Below, piece after piece: positions 24,141 to 32,405 of a stretch of 53,544 nucleotides of DNA. A program made the translations under genes and the position numbers. Positions within the stretch are counted from its first letter, which is position 1; each line of letters opens with the position of its first letter. The notes below the pieces were generated by a model that worked only from the letters and a program-made list of their open reading frames with translations, searched no databases and was not told where the DNA came from. This DNA is from a bacterium HR15 (GTDB taxonomy: Bacteria > Armatimonadota > Fimbriimonadia > Fimbriimonadales > GBS-DC): the NCBI GenBank assembly GCA_002898555.1, contig BEHR01000028.1:1-53544 (forward strand), read 5' to 3'.

Positions 24141-24875
24141 ATGAAATATCGTGGCTTCACTTTGATTGAACTGCTGGTGGTGATTGCGATTATCGCGATT
24201 TTGGCGGCGATATTGTTTCCCGTGTTCGCGCAGGCGCGGGCGAAGGCGCGCCAGAACCAGTGCTTATCGAACCTGTGGCAGGTTGCCATCGCGGCGCAGC
24301 TCTATCTACAGGATTACGATGAGCGGTTCTTCCCTGCCTATTACATCGGGCAAGGGGGGCAAACTCAGCCGAATAATTACGGCTACTTTTTCTGGCCTTG
24401 GTTGCTGCGTCCCTATGCGAAGGCATTCAACCTCTTCTGGTGTCCCGACGAGCCGCCGAGCAACTGCCGCGAGGAGAGCCATCCCTATTTTGGCTATGTG
24501 TTCGGTCGATTCCCCGCTTGGGGCTATCACCAGCTCTTCTTTTCGCCAGGCATCGATTCCTACAACCCGACCGAGTACCCGTTTGAGGGTATTTCGCTCA
24601 GCAAGGTGCCGCGCCCTGCGGAGATTGTCTTGTTTGTCGAGAGCATCACCCTGGCGACCAGTGGACAGGGCAGTACCTGCACTGGCTACACGCAGTTGGG
24701 CTATGCGATGGTCTATCCACCCAGCTACTGGCAAGGCGAGCCGCCCCTGCGCCCGATGAGCTACGGGCACTGCTGGCGTCGCCACTTCGGACGCTTTGCC
24801 AATACCGCCTTTGCCGACGGGCATGTGAAACCGATGACCCTCGATGAGTTGCGCAACCCCTTCTATTGGGAATGA
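24141..24875 (+). CDS. Type IV pilin-like / DUF1559-type protein with prepilin signal
   Basis: 244 residues from ATG 24141. The prepilin N-terminal methylation motif is exact: [21 protein letters not shown] with Glu5, processed by PilD-type peptidase after Gly. The helix continues into [38 protein letters not shown]. The C-terminal domain ends with [12 protein letters not shown], the ADGH-type motif of prepilin-like proteins abundant in Planctomycetes and Armatimonadota. Such proteins are predicted components of pseudopili or type II secretion. It follows the dockerin gene and its 3' end overlaps the convergent Gfo/Idh gene by 13 nt. Confidence 0.85.
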   Translation: MKYRGFTLIELLVVIAIIAILAAILFPVFAQARAKARQNQCLSNLWQVAIAAQLYLQDYDERFFPAYYIGQGGQTQPNNYGYFFWPWLLRPYAKAFNLFWCPDEPPSNCREESHPYFGYVFGRFPAWGYHQLFFSPGIDSYNPTEYPFEGISLSKVPRPAEIVLFVESITLATSGQGSTCTGYTQLGYAMVYPPSYWQGEPPLRPMSYGHCWRRHFGRFANTAFADGHVKPMTLDELRNPFYWE

Positions 24876-25828
24876 AGTATCTGCTGCGCCATATATCCAA
24901 CTTCTGCGCTTACCATGCCGGTTGGGGGGCGATTCTCGCGGATGCAGCGCAGGAAATATTCGGCGGGGTTACGCTCGCCTTCAGGCAGGGGAGGTGGCTC
25001 CTCCCAACGAACGGCTTCGCCTTTACGATGGATGCGCAGTTTACCATCGAGAACCGTCGCGGTGGCGTCTGTGCCATAGATAATCGGGTTGCCGCTGCCA
25101 TCTGTGCCCACCTGTGACCATGTGGCTTCCAGCACTGCCGTGGCGCGTGGGTAGTGGAGCAGCAGAATCGCGTTATCGTCAGGCACGGGATAATCTTTGG
25201 TAAACACGCCGCGGACGCCATACACCCGTTCCGGCATGCCAAGCAGATAGGCGCTGAGCATCGCGCCATAGGAACCAAAGTCGATACTTGCGCCTCCTCC
25301 ATTCAGGTGAGCATCGTATAGCCAAGCAACGAAATAGGGATCACAGCCGATTTCGCGCGGTCCTGCATGCCCGATGCGGAAGCGCAGATGATAGATCTGC
25401 CCGAACTCGCCTGCACGCGCTCGCTCCACCAGTGCATAGAAAGCGGGGTTCCAACGCACGGGCCAATTGATCATGAGCATACGCCCCGTGGCATGGGCGG
25501 TTTCCAACATGGCAGATGCATCGGACAGCTCTGCTGCCATCGGCTTTTCCACCATCACATGGGAACCGCGTTGCATCGCCTCGATAGCAATTTGCGCGCT
25601 GGTGCGATTGTCGGCGGTGGCAAGCACCACATCGGGCGACTCACGCTCCAGCATCGTGCGCCAGTCGGTGTAGGCGCGAGCGAAGCGGGCGCGGGCACGC
25701 TCCAGCAATGGGGTGGCGTCTGCCACCGCCGTCATCTCTACCGTTGGTTGCTGCGCCCAGATATCGATCAAGCCCCACACATGCCCGTGGGTCAATCCTG
25801 CCACCGCAACGCGTATCTTATCACTCAT
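24863..25828 (-). CDS. Gfo/Idh/MocA-family NAD(P)-dependent oxidoreductase
   Basis: 321 residues from ATG 25828, with GAGGTGAACC just before it. The Rossmann N-terminus ([20 protein letters not shown]) has an unusual Thr-His-Gly instead of the common G-x-G-x-x-G/A ending. [11 protein letters not shown] carries the family Glu-Lys-Pro, and the C-terminal substrate domain contains [15 protein letters not shown]. The family oxidises or reduces sugars, inositols and related compounds. The substrate cannot be read from the sequence. Upstream lies a tandem pair of A/T palindromes and then purM. Confidence 0.85.
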   Translation of the reverse strand: MSDKIRVAVAGLTHGHVWGLIDIWAQQPTVEMTAVADATPLLERARARFARAYTDWRTMLERESPDVVLATADNRTSAQIAIEAMQRGSHVMVEKPMAAELSDASAMLETAHATGRMLMINWPVRWNPAFYALVERARAGEFGQIYHLRFRIGHAGPREIGCDPYFVAWLYDAHLNGGGASIDFGSYGAMLSAYLLGMPERVYGVRGVFTKDYPVPDDNAILLLHYPRATAVLEATWSQVGTDGSGNPIIYGTDATATVLDGKLRIHRKGEAVRWEEPPPLPEGERNPAEYFLRCIRENRPPTGMVSAEVGYMAQQILHSQ

Positions 25829-25860
25829 GGTTCACCTCTCGCTGGCATAGGCATCCTAAA

Positions 25861-25953
25861 GTTTTTTCTCTGACCCAGCTGAGTACCCCAGAGAAAAAAT
25901 TTTTCCTGAAATTTTTTCTCTGACCCAGCTGAGTATCCCAGAGAAAAAATTTC
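25861..25953. repeat. Tandem pair of A/T-armed palindromes (best copies of the family)
   Basis: Two copies with a 50-bp period and one difference in the 41-bp core. The second (25908-25953) has perfect 15-nt arms, GAAATTTTTTCTCTG and CAGAGAAAAAATTTC, around a 16-nt centre containing ACCCAGCTGAGTA. The pair sits between the purM stop (25981) and the Gfo/Idh start (25828), both minus-strand genes. Confidence 0.85.
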
Positions 25954-25980
25954 ATCGGTTGGGGTGCGCTTGGCACTTGC

Positions 25981-27015
25981 TTAGATAATCTGCACCTCGC
26001 GTGGCCCACGCTGCACTTCGCCGAGGAGCCATGCCGCCTCGCCCACGCGCTGCAGGGCGTCCAGAATCTCGCTTGCACGCTCACGCGCCACAATCAGCAC
26101 GAAACCAATGCCCATATTGAACACGCGAAACATCTCTGCATCTGAGACATTGCCGTGCTGCTGAATCAGCCGAAAGAGGGGCGGCACTTCCCAGCTGCGG
26201 CGATCAATGGTGACGCGCATATCGCTGGGCAGCACGCGCGGAATGTTTTCATACAGTCCGCCGCCGGTGATGTGTGCCATCGCGTGAATAGCCCCTGTGT
26301 CCAACAGGGGATAGACCGCGTGGAAGTAGCTGCGGTGGGGCAGCAACAGGGCATCCCCCAACATCATGCCCACTTCGGGCAGGTACTCGTCCAGGCGCAG
26401 GTTCGCCAGTTCGAAGAGCACCTTGCGCGCGAGCGAGTAGCCGTTGGTATGCAAGCCATTCGAGGCGATGCCGATCACGGCGTCCCCTACATCCACACGC
26501 GCCGGGGTCGGAATCTGCGCACGCTCGGCGATGCCGATGATACAACCTGCCACATCGAGTTCGCCGGGCAAATAGACATCGGGCATCTCAGCAGTCTCAC
26601 CACCAATCAAAGCGATGCCATGCGCTTGACAAGCCTCCGCAGCCCCCTCCACCACCTGAATCAACGCCTCTGGCTCCAGTTTCGCCATCGCCAGATAGTC
26701 CAGAAAGAGCAGCGGGCGCGCCGCTTGCACCAGCAGGTCATTCACCCCATGCGTCACCACATCGTGCCCCAGCACCTTATAACTGTTCATCATGCGGGCG
26801 ACGCGCACCTTCGTGCCCACGCCATCGATGCTGGCGACCAGCACTGGCTCCTGATAGCCCACTGTCTCCAGGCGCATACAGCCTGCAAACGCGCCCAGCT
26901 CGGTCAGCACGGCGGGTGTAAAGGTGCGGTGCACGCTCTCCTTAATCTGCGTGAGTGCGCGGTTCATCGCGTCGATATCGACGCCCGCGTCCCGATAGGT
27001 GAACTCCCCTGCCAT
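25981..27015 (-). CDS. purM: Phosphoribosylformylglycinamidine cyclo-ligase (AIR synthetase)
   Basis: 344 residues from ATG 27015 (MAGEFTYRDAGVDIDAMNRA), the usual PurM start. Characteristic motifs: SIDGVGTKVRVA, HDVVTHGVNDLLVQAARPLLFLDYLA, LIGGETAEMPDVY, GIASNGLHTNGYSLAR and HITGGGLYENIPRVLP. It catalyses ATP-dependent ring closure of FGAM to aminoimidazole ribonucleotide in purine synthesis. The gene stands apart from other pur genes. The start is preceded, after 7 nt, by GG-TATACT and has no Shine-Dalgarno, so the mRNA is predicted to be leaderless. Confidence 0.95.
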   Translation of the reverse strand: MAGEFTYRDAGVDIDAMNRALTQIKESVHRTFTPAVLTELGAFAGCMRLETVGYQEPVLVASIDGVGTKVRVARMMNSYKVLGHDVVTHGVNDLLVQAARPLLFLDYLAMAKLEPEALIQVVEGAAEACQAHGIALIGGETAEMPDVYLPGELDVAGCIIGIAERAQIPTPARVDVGDAVIGIASNGLHTNGYSLARKVLFELANLRLDEYLPEVGMMLGDALLLPHRSYFHAVYPLLDTGAIHAMAHITGGGLYENIPRVLPSDMRVTIDRRSWEVPPLFRLIQQHGNVSDAEMFRVFNMGIGFVLIVARERASEILDALQRVGEAAWLLGEVQRGPREVQII

Positions 27016-27022
27016 GCCAGCG

Positions 27023-27028
27023 AGTATA
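27023..27028 (-). promoter_or_regulatory. -10 element TATACT, leaderless type, of purM
   Basis: On the minus strand CATGG-TATACT is followed after 7 nt by ATG 27015. Confidence 0.6.
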
Positions 27029-27038
27029 CCATGCAGCT

Positions 27039-27092
27039 GAAATCTTTCCTCTAATCCAGCTGCGCTCAAAATTTGCTTCAGAGAAAAATTTC
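27039..27092. repeat. Degenerate A/T-armed palindrome between purM and a divergent gene
   Basis: Outer arms GAAATC...CCTCT and CAGAGAAAAATTTC are recognisable; the centre is longer than in other copies. It lies 11 bp upstream of the purM -10. Confidence 0.55.
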
Positions 27093-27155
27093 AGCGGTCG
27101 CTTGCAAGGCAACGAAGTGCGGAGGGCAGTGATGCTTTGGGAATGGGCGATTCGG

Positions 27156-27161
27156 TATATT
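27156..27161 (+). promoter_or_regulatory. -10 element TATATT, leaderless type, of the SUMF1-like gene
   Basis: TTCGG-TATATT is followed after 6 nt by ATG 27168, which lacks a Shine-Dalgarno. Confidence 0.5.
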
Positions 27162-27167
27162 CGAAAC

Positions 27168-27977
27168 ATGCGACGCAATTGGCTATGGCTCTTTGTGCTA
27201 ATGGGCATGCTGGGTGCTGTGCCCGATGATAAGCCCAAAGCCTTCACCGAGCGACTGCCAGGCACCACTGTCCAGTTCGAGATGGTGCCGATTCCACCAG
27301 GCACCATCGAGATGCCTGACCCTGAAAACCCCGGCAAAACCATCACTGTTCAGGTGAAGCGTCTCTGGATAGGCAAAACCGAAGTGACTTGGGACGAGTA
27401 CGGCACTTACGCTTTCAATCGCGAGATTGCGGAGGAGGAGAAGCAGCGCGGTGCGGACGCCATCGCCAAGCCGAGCAAGCCCTATGGCGCGATCGATCGC
27501 GGCTATGGTTATGAGGGCAATCCCGCTATCGGCATGACTTATATGGCAGCGCAACGCTATTGCGAGTGGCTCAGCCGCATGACGGGCAAAAAGTATCGCC
27601 TGCCCACTGAGGCGGAGTGGGAATATGCCTGCCGCGCTGGCGTGTTGAAGCGCGAGCCTCTGCCCGCTGAGCAACTGCAGAAAATCGCCTGGTATCGCGA
27701 CAATTCGGGCAACAAGCCGCAGCCAGTGGGCAAGAAGTCACCCAATGCATGGGGCTTATACGATATGCTGGGCAATGTGATGGAGTGGTGTCAGGGGCTG
27801 GATGGCAAGCCGATTGCCTGCGGCGGCTCTTTCAAAGATCCAGCCGAAAAGGTGCATCCGGGCGCACGCGAGCGTCAGACACCCGACTGGAACATGACCG
27901 ACCCCCAATACCCCAAGAGCCGCTGGTGGCTCTCCGACGCGCCCTTCGTGGGCTTCCGAGTCGTGTGTGAGGAGTAG
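27168..27977 (+). CDS. Exported SUMF1 / formylglycine-generating-enzyme-like protein, probably non-catalytic
   Basis: 269 residues from ATG 27168, giving a signal peptide (MRRNWLWLFVLMGMLGAV). The SUMF1 (FGE-sulfatase) fold is clear: VPIPPGTIEM, KTEVTWDEY, MTYMAAQRYCEWLSRMTGKKYRLPTEAEWEYACRAG, NAWGLYDMLGNVMEWCQG, and the end FVGFRVVCEE. I do not see the paired active-site cysteines of true formylglycine-generating enzymes, and the usual RGGSW is CGGSF, so it is more likely a binding or structural member of the family. Partner unknown; no sulfatase is nearby. Confidence 0.8.
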   Translation: MRRNWLWLFVLMGMLGAVPDDKPKAFTERLPGTTVQFEMVPIPPGTIEMPDPENPGKTITVQVKRLWIGKTEVTWDEYGTYAFNREIAEEEKQRGADAIAKPSKPYGAIDRGYGYEGNPAIGMTYMAAQRYCEWLSRMTGKKYRLPTEAEWEYACRAGVLKREPLPAEQLQKIAWYRDNSGNKPQPVGKKSPNAWGLYDMLGNVMEWCQGLDGKPIACGGSFKDPAEKVHPGARERQTPDWNMTDPQYPKSRWWLSDAPFVGFRVVCEE

Positions 27978-28007
27978 GTTCACGGCACTTTTTAAGGGCT
28001 GATGCGG

Positions 28008-28013
28008 TATAAT
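28008..28013 (+). promoter_or_regulatory. -10 element TATAAT, probable ftsH promoter
   Basis: TGCGG-TATAAT, about 120 nt before the ftsH start. The predicted leader would contain the A/T palindrome at 28044-28093. Confidence 0.5.
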
Positions 28014-28043
28014 CCATATGGCAGCCAAGCGAGATAGTCGCGT

Positions 28044-28093
28044 GAAATTTTTCTCTGGGGTACTCAGCGCAGCTGGGTCAGAGAAAAAATTTT
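28044..28093 (+). repeat. A/T-armed palindrome in the probable ftsH leader
   Basis: Arms GAAATTTTTCTCTG and CAGAGAAAAAATTTT around a centre reading GGGTACTCAGCGCAGCTGGGT. The centre is the reverse orientation of the copies at 25861-25953 with about 4-5 nt inserted. It lies 41 bp upstream of the ftsH start. Confidence 0.75.
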
Positions 28094-28134
28094 AGGATAG
28101 GCACATATAACAAACTTGGTTCTATAGGAGGCGT

Positions 28135-30081
28135 ATGTTGAGCAAGAATGCACGCACTGTGTTGACCATCGTGGGGCTGGTGGTGATGGTGCTTCTGTTG
28201 ATGCAGTATTTGACCCACCTCCAGCCACATGGGGTACGCGAGTTGAGCTACACCGATCTGGTCAGTGAGGCGAAGAGCCAGACCATCGCGGAAGTAACGG
28301 TGCAAGGCGCACGCCTTACAGGCACTTTTAAGGACGGCTCGCGCTTCTATGCCACGCTCCCCCCGGAAGGCGAGGCACGCAACCAGCTCTATAAACTGCT
28401 GACCGAAGCCAATGTAAAGGTCAAGTTCTCGGAGGATAGCCGCGTGCCCGATTACTTGGGGCAGGTGCTGGGCGCGTTTGTGGTGTTGATTGTGGTGGTT
28501 GGGTTGTTTTATCTGTTGATTATGCGCACGGCACAGGCGGGCAACAATCAAGCGTTCTCGTTCGGCAAGGCACGCGCCCGTCGCTATAACGAGAGCATTC
28601 CGCGTGTGACCTTCGACGATGTAGCCGGTGTGGACGAGGCGAAGCAGGAGCTTGCCGAGATCGTGGATTATCTGAAAAACACACGCAAGTATCAGGCGCT
28701 GGGCGCGAAGATTCCCAAAGGCGTGCTGTTGCTCGGACCGCCAGGGTGTGGCAAAACGCTGCTGGCACGCGCGGTGGCGGGCGAGGCGGGCGTGCCCTTC
28801 TTCCACATCAGTGGCTCCGACTTCGTGGAGATGTTCGTCGGCGTGGGCGCAGCGCGTGTGCGCGACCTCTTCGAGAACGCCAAGGCGAACCGCCCTGCGC
28901 TCATCTTTATCGACGAGATCGACGCGGTGGGGCGACTGCGCGGTGCAGGACTGGGCGGTGGACATGACGAGCGAGAGCAAACACTCAACCAGTTGCTGGT
29001 CGAAATGGACGGTTTCGATCCCAATCTGGGCATTATTGTTATCGCCGCGACGAACCGCCCCGATATTTTAGACCCCGCCCTGCTCCGACCAGGACGCTTC
29101 GACCGCCATGTAGTGGTGGACCCGCCCGATGTGGAGGGACGACGCAAGATCCTGGAGGTGCATACGCGCGGCAAACCGCTGGGTCCCGATGTGGACTTAG
29201 ACCTCTTGGCGAAGCGCACGCCGGGCTTCACAGGCGCCGACCTCGCCAATTTGGTGAACGAAGCCGCGCTCATCGCTGCCCGACGCAATAAGACGCGCAT
29301 CACGATGGAGGACTTCGAAGAGGCAACCGACCGCGTTATTGCCGGCCCGCAACGACGTAACCGCGTGATCGATCAGCAGGAGCGCACGATGATTGCCTAT
29401 CACGAGGTGGGGCACGCCATCGTGGGCGAGATGTTGCCCAACGCAGACCCCGTGCATAAGATTTCCATCTTGCCACGCGGAATGGCACTGGGCTACACGG
29501 TGCAGATGCCCGAACGCGACCGCTACCTTTACACCAAAGCCGCGCTGCTGGATCGCATTACCGCGCTGCTGGGCGGGCGTGTGGCGGAGGAAATCGTGTT
29601 CGGTGAGGTGGGCACTGGGGCACAAGATGACCTCCGCCGCGCCACCGAAATCGCCCGCGCGATGGTCACCGAGTACGGCATGAGCGAGAAACTCGGGCCA
29701 CTTACCTTTGGGCGACGACATGGTAGCCCCTTCCTGGGGCGCGACCTGATGGAGGACCGCAACTACAGCGAACAAATCGCCTACGAAATCGATCAGGAGG
29801 TGCGCCACATCATCGAAACCTGCTACGAGCGGGCACGCCAAATCCTGCTCGAAAATCGGGACAAGATGGATCGGATCGCTCAGACGCTCTTGGAGCGAGA
29901 GAGCCTTACGCGCGAGGAGTTTCTCGCCCTGCTGCAGGGAGAAGCCCCTCAGGCAGACGAGGGTGCCTCTGCCCCTGCAGCCGCCTCGCCTGCGGACACG
30001 GAGCCTGCCCCCGAAAAAGATGACCTCGTAGAATCGCCCGCTCCGACCAAGCGGCTCAAACCGCGCGCTGCGCCCAGTTAA
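28135..30081 (+). CDS. ftsH: ATP-dependent zinc metalloprotease FtsH
   Basis: 648 residues, start supported by GGAGG 3-4 nt before ATG. Two transmembrane segments (about 8-26 and 109-131) frame a small periplasmic domain. The AAA+ domain has Walker A GPPGCGKT (201-208; Cys replaces the usual Thr), Walker B LIFIDEID and the second region of homology [17 protein letters not shown]. The peptidase zinc site is [12 protein letters not shown] (usual HEAGH) with the third ligand in [16 protein letters not shown]. The C-terminal tail is Ala/Pro/Glu-rich. FtsH degrades unassembled membrane proteins and short-lived regulators. The gene appears to have its own promoter. Confidence 0.96.
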   Translation: MLSKNARTVLTIVGLVVMVLLLMQYLTHLQPHGVRELSYTDLVSEAKSQTIAEVTVQGARLTGTFKDGSRFYATLPPEGEARNQLYKLLTEANVKVKFSEDSRVPDYLGQVLGAFVVLIVVVGLFYLLIMRTAQAGNNQAFSFGKARARRYNESIPRVTFDDVAGVDEAKQELAEIVDYLKNTRKYQALGAKIPKGVLLLGPPGCGKTLLARAVAGEAGVPFFHISGSDFVEMFVGVGAARVRDLFENAKANRPALIFIDEIDAVGRLRGAGLGGGHDEREQTLNQLLVEMDGFDPNLGIIVIAATNRPDILDPALLRPGRFDRHVVVDPPDVEGRRKILEVHTRGKPLGPDVDLDLLAKRTPGFTGADLANLVNEAALIAARRNKTRITMEDFEEATDRVIAGPQRRNRVIDQQERTMIAYHEVGHAIVGEMLPNADPVHKISILPRGMALGYTVQMPERDRYLYTKAALLDRITALLGGRVAEEIVFGEVGTGAQDDLRRATEIARAMVTEYGMSEKLGPLTFGRRHGSPFLGRDLMEDRNYSEQIAYEIDQEVRHIIETCYERARQILLENRDKMDRIAQTLLERESLTREEFLALLQGEAPQADEGASAPAAASPADTEPAPEKDDLVESPAPTKRLKPRAAPS

Positions 30082-30086
30082 ACGGG

Positions 30087-30092
30087 TATGAT
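30087..30092 (+). promoter_or_regulatory. -10 element TATGAT, leaderless type
   Basis: AACGGG-TATGAT is followed after exactly 7 nt by ATG 30100. It lies right after the ftsH stop. Confidence 0.5.
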
Positions 30093-30099
30093 ACTGCCG

Positions 30100-30957
30100 A
30101 TGAGGCAAGCAATGCTGTGTATGGGGATTCTCGCCTGGGTCGGGCTGCTCACAAGCTGCCACACCCCGCCTCCCACCACGGCCAGTGCGTCACGCCCCCC
30201 ATCGCCAAGCCTTTCTACTGAGCCACCCGCTCAGAAAAAGCCGATACCCATGTATACCTACCGCATCGTGAATACCTATCCACACGACCCGAAGGCGTTT
30301 ACGCAGGGACTGGTCTACTACAATGGCTATCTCTACGAAGGCACGGGGCTGGAAGGGCAGTCATCGTTGCGCAAAGTGGAGCTGCGTACCGGGCGTGTGT
30401 TGCAGATCAAAAAGCTCGCGCCCGAACTCTTTGGCGAGGGGATTACCCTCTGGCAAAACAAAATCTATCAGCTCACCTGGCACAACGGCATCTGCTTCGT
30501 ATATGAGCGCGATTCGTTCCGCTCCATCACCGAGTTTAGCTACACAGGCGAGGGATGGGGGCTGACCCATGACGGCAAGCACCTCATCATGAGCGATGGC
30601 TCCGACACTCTCACCTTCCGCGACCCCGATACCTTCGCTGTGGTCAAACGCTTGCAGGTCAAAGCCGATGGCGCCCCCGTGCGCAACTTGAACGAGCTGG
30701 AATATGTCGAAGGCGAAATCTATGCCAATGTGTGGCAGACCGATATGATTGCGCGTATCTCGCCCACCACGGGCGAAGTGGTCGGCTGGATTGACCTTTC
30801 GGGATTGCTGAGCGAGCGAGAGGCGCGCAACGCCGATGTGTTGAACGGCATCGCCTATGACCCTAAAGAGAAGCGGCTGTTCGTAACGGGTAAGCTTTGG
30901 CCCAAACTGTTCGAAATCGAACTGGTGCCGCTTCAAGAAAGTTCTGGCAATAAGTGA
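30100..30957 (+). CDS. Lipoprotein glutamine cyclotransferase (glutaminyl-peptide cyclotransferase, bacterial/plant type)
   Basis: 285 residues from ATG 30100. The N-terminus is a lipoprotein signal (MRQAMLCMGILAWVGLLTSC) with the lipobox cysteine at the end of LLTSC, followed by a Pro/Ser-rich linker. From about residue 50 the five-bladed propeller of the plant-type glutamine cyclotransferase family is clear: TYPHDPKAFTQGLVYYNGYLYEGTG, LAPELFGEGITLW, IYQLTWHNG, GEGWGLTHDGKHLIMSDGS, LNELEYVEGEIYANVWQTD and NGIAYDP. These enzymes form pyroglutamate at peptide N-termini. There is no Shine-Dalgarno; the -10 box is 7 nt upstream. Confidence 0.85.
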   Translation: MRQAMLCMGILAWVGLLTSCHTPPPTTASASRPPSPSLSTEPPAQKKPIPMYTYRIVNTYPHDPKAFTQGLVYYNGYLYEGTGLEGQSSLRKVELRTGRVLQIKKLAPELFGEGITLWQNKIYQLTWHNGICFVYERDSFRSITEFSYTGEGWGLTHDGKHLIMSDGSDTLTFRDPDTFAVVKRLQVKADGAPVRNLNELEYVEGEIYANVWQTDMIARISPTTGEVVGWIDLSGLLSEREARNADVLNGIAYDPKEKRLFVTGKLWPKLFEIELVPLQESSGNK

Positions 30958-31067
30958 ACGATCAAGCTGCCACCGACTTGCGCTCCCTCGCCCTCGGCTC
31001 GGTAGGCAGGATTTTTGTAACGAAACCGTTTGTGAAACACTCAAGACTCAATACGAGGTGAGAGACG

Positions 31068-31736
31068 ATGACCATTCTGCAAGAGAAGGATCGACAGGTG
31101 CTAAAGCAGCGATTGGCAGATTTGCCAAACAAGGTCAAGCTGGTCGTGTTCACCACGCAGCAGCAGCCCGAAACAAGCGAGCTGCTCTCTCAGATCGCGC
31201 AGGAGATTGTGGCGGTTTCGGGCGGCAAGGTGGTCATGGAACAGCACAGCTTGGAAGGTGAACCGGAGGTGGCGAAACAATATAACCTCGAACGCGCCCC
31301 CGCTCTTGTGGTACGTACCGAAGAGAAAGATTACGGCATCCGCTATATAGGCATTCCTGCAGGCTTTGAGTTTGCCTCACTGGTGGGTGCCATCGAGGAT
31401 GTGGGCAGGGGCGATGCGGGGCTTTCACCCGACAGTCGCCTGATGCTGGCGAACCTACGGCGTCCGGTACACATTCGCGTGTTCGTGACTTATGGCTGCC
31501 CTTACTGCCCGGCCGCGGTGCGCATGGCGTACAAGCTGGCGATGGCAAGCGACCTCATCACCGCTGAGGGGATTAGCAGCGAGGAGTTCCCCGATCTGGC
31601 GAACCAGTATCAGGTAATGGCGGTGCCGAAGGTGGTCATGAACGACAAGCACAGCTTCGAGGGCGCGCTTCCTGAACCGCAGTTTGTGCAGCAGGTGCTG
31701 CGCGCCGCCGCCAGCGGCTTGATTATTGTGCCCTGA
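31068..31736 (+). CDS. Two-domain protein disulfide oxidoreductase (PDO), glutaredoxin-like
   Basis: 222 residues from ATG 31068; GAGGTGAGAG lies upstream. Two thioredoxin folds in tandem. The C-terminal one has the active site YGCPYCPAA (Cys144, Cys147) and cis-Pro region VMAVPKVVMN. The N-terminal one has lost its CxxC; the equivalent segment is VFTTQQQPETSE, although its cis-Pro (ERAPALVV) remains. PDOs with this architecture are characteristic of thermophilic archaea and bacteria, where they form and shuffle intracellular disulfides. The loss of the first CxxC is known in some bacterial members. Confidence 0.85.
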   Translation: MTILQEKDRQVLKQRLADLPNKVKLVVFTTQQQPETSELLSQIAQEIVAVSGGKVVMEQHSLEGEPEVAKQYNLERAPALVVRTEEKDYGIRYIGIPAGFEFASLVGAIEDVGRGDAGLSPDSRLMLANLRRPVHIRVFVTYGCPYCPAAVRMAYKLAMASDLITAEGISSEEFPDLANQYQVMAVPKVVMNDKHSFEGALPEPQFVQQVLRAAASGLIIVP

Positions 31737-31759
31737 GATATGGGGTAATCTTTTTATAG

Positions 31760-32386
31760 ATGGGGATTACGCAGACGGGTAAAGGTGCGATTCGCAAACA
31801 GGTACAGTTGCCGCTGTCGGTGGCGTTCCGCATCAGCCTGCTGAACATTCGGGTGCGGTTCCTGCGCTCACTCATTACGGCAGCGGGCGTGATGTTGGGC
31901 ATCGCGCTTTTCACCGCGGTGCGCACGGCGAACCTCTACGCACCCCCAGTTGACCCCAGCGATCCCGTCGCGATGGAGACCGCCACACGCCAAGCTTGGT
32001 TGGTGGTGATGAGCTTGGTGCTATCTGCTGTGGGTATCACCAACTCGATGCTGATGGCGGTGGCGGAGCGGTTCCGCGAAATCGGCACAATGAAATGTCT
32101 TGGCGCCCTGGACTCGTTTATTGTGAAACTGTTCTTTATCGAGGCGGGCTTGATGGGCATCGTGGCGTCGCTGGTCGGCTTCCTGGTGGGCTGGGGTTTG
32201 GTCACGCTGATTAACTTGTTTCGGCTGGGTGCATCGATTTTTGGGGCGGTCAGCCCGCTCGCGTGGCTGGTGTTGGTGGGACAGGCGTTGGGGATTGGCG
32301 TGGTGCTGACTATCATTGCCACCATTCTGCCCGCCTACCGCGCAGCGAAGATGCCTCCCGCCGCCGCCCTCCGTGTGGAGGTGTAA
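31760..32386 (+). CDS. Short FtsX/MacB-type ABC transporter permease
   Basis: 208 residues with four hydrophobic segments. The FtsX core is clear: LVVMSLVLSAVGITNSMLMAVAERFREIGTMKCLGALDSFIV, then LFFIEAGLMGIVASLVGFLVGWG, and the ending AAKMPPAAALRVEV. The N-terminus (LNIRVRFLRSLITAAGVMLGIALFTAV) also matches the first helix of MacB-type permeases. The periplasmic domain of about 200 residues usually between them is reduced to about 20 (LYAPPVDPSDPVAMETATRQ). No ATPase gene adjoins. It could be a minimal permease or the result of an internal deletion. No Shine-Dalgarno. Confidence 0.75.
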   Translation: MGITQTGKGAIRKQVQLPLSVAFRISLLNIRVRFLRSLITAAGVMLGIALFTAVRTANLYAPPVDPSDPVAMETATRQAWLVVMSLVLSAVGITNSMLMAVAERFREIGTMKCLGALDSFIVKLFFIEAGLMGIVASLVGFLVGWGLVTLINLFRLGASIFGAVSPLAWLVLVGQALGIGVVLTIIATILPAYRAAKMPPAAALRVEV

Positions 32387-32405
32387 GATATCGTTAGTAG
32401 GCGCA

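Noticed and set aside
25967-25980. Sigma-54 promoter (TGGCACTTGC)
   Set aside because: The -24 and -12 halves are adjacent without the required spacer; no other -24/-12 site was convincing.
28018-28095. Small ORF (MAAKRDSRV...) after the TATAAT before ftsH
   Set aside because: It starts 4 nt after the -10, has no ribosome site and just reads through the intergenic palindrome.
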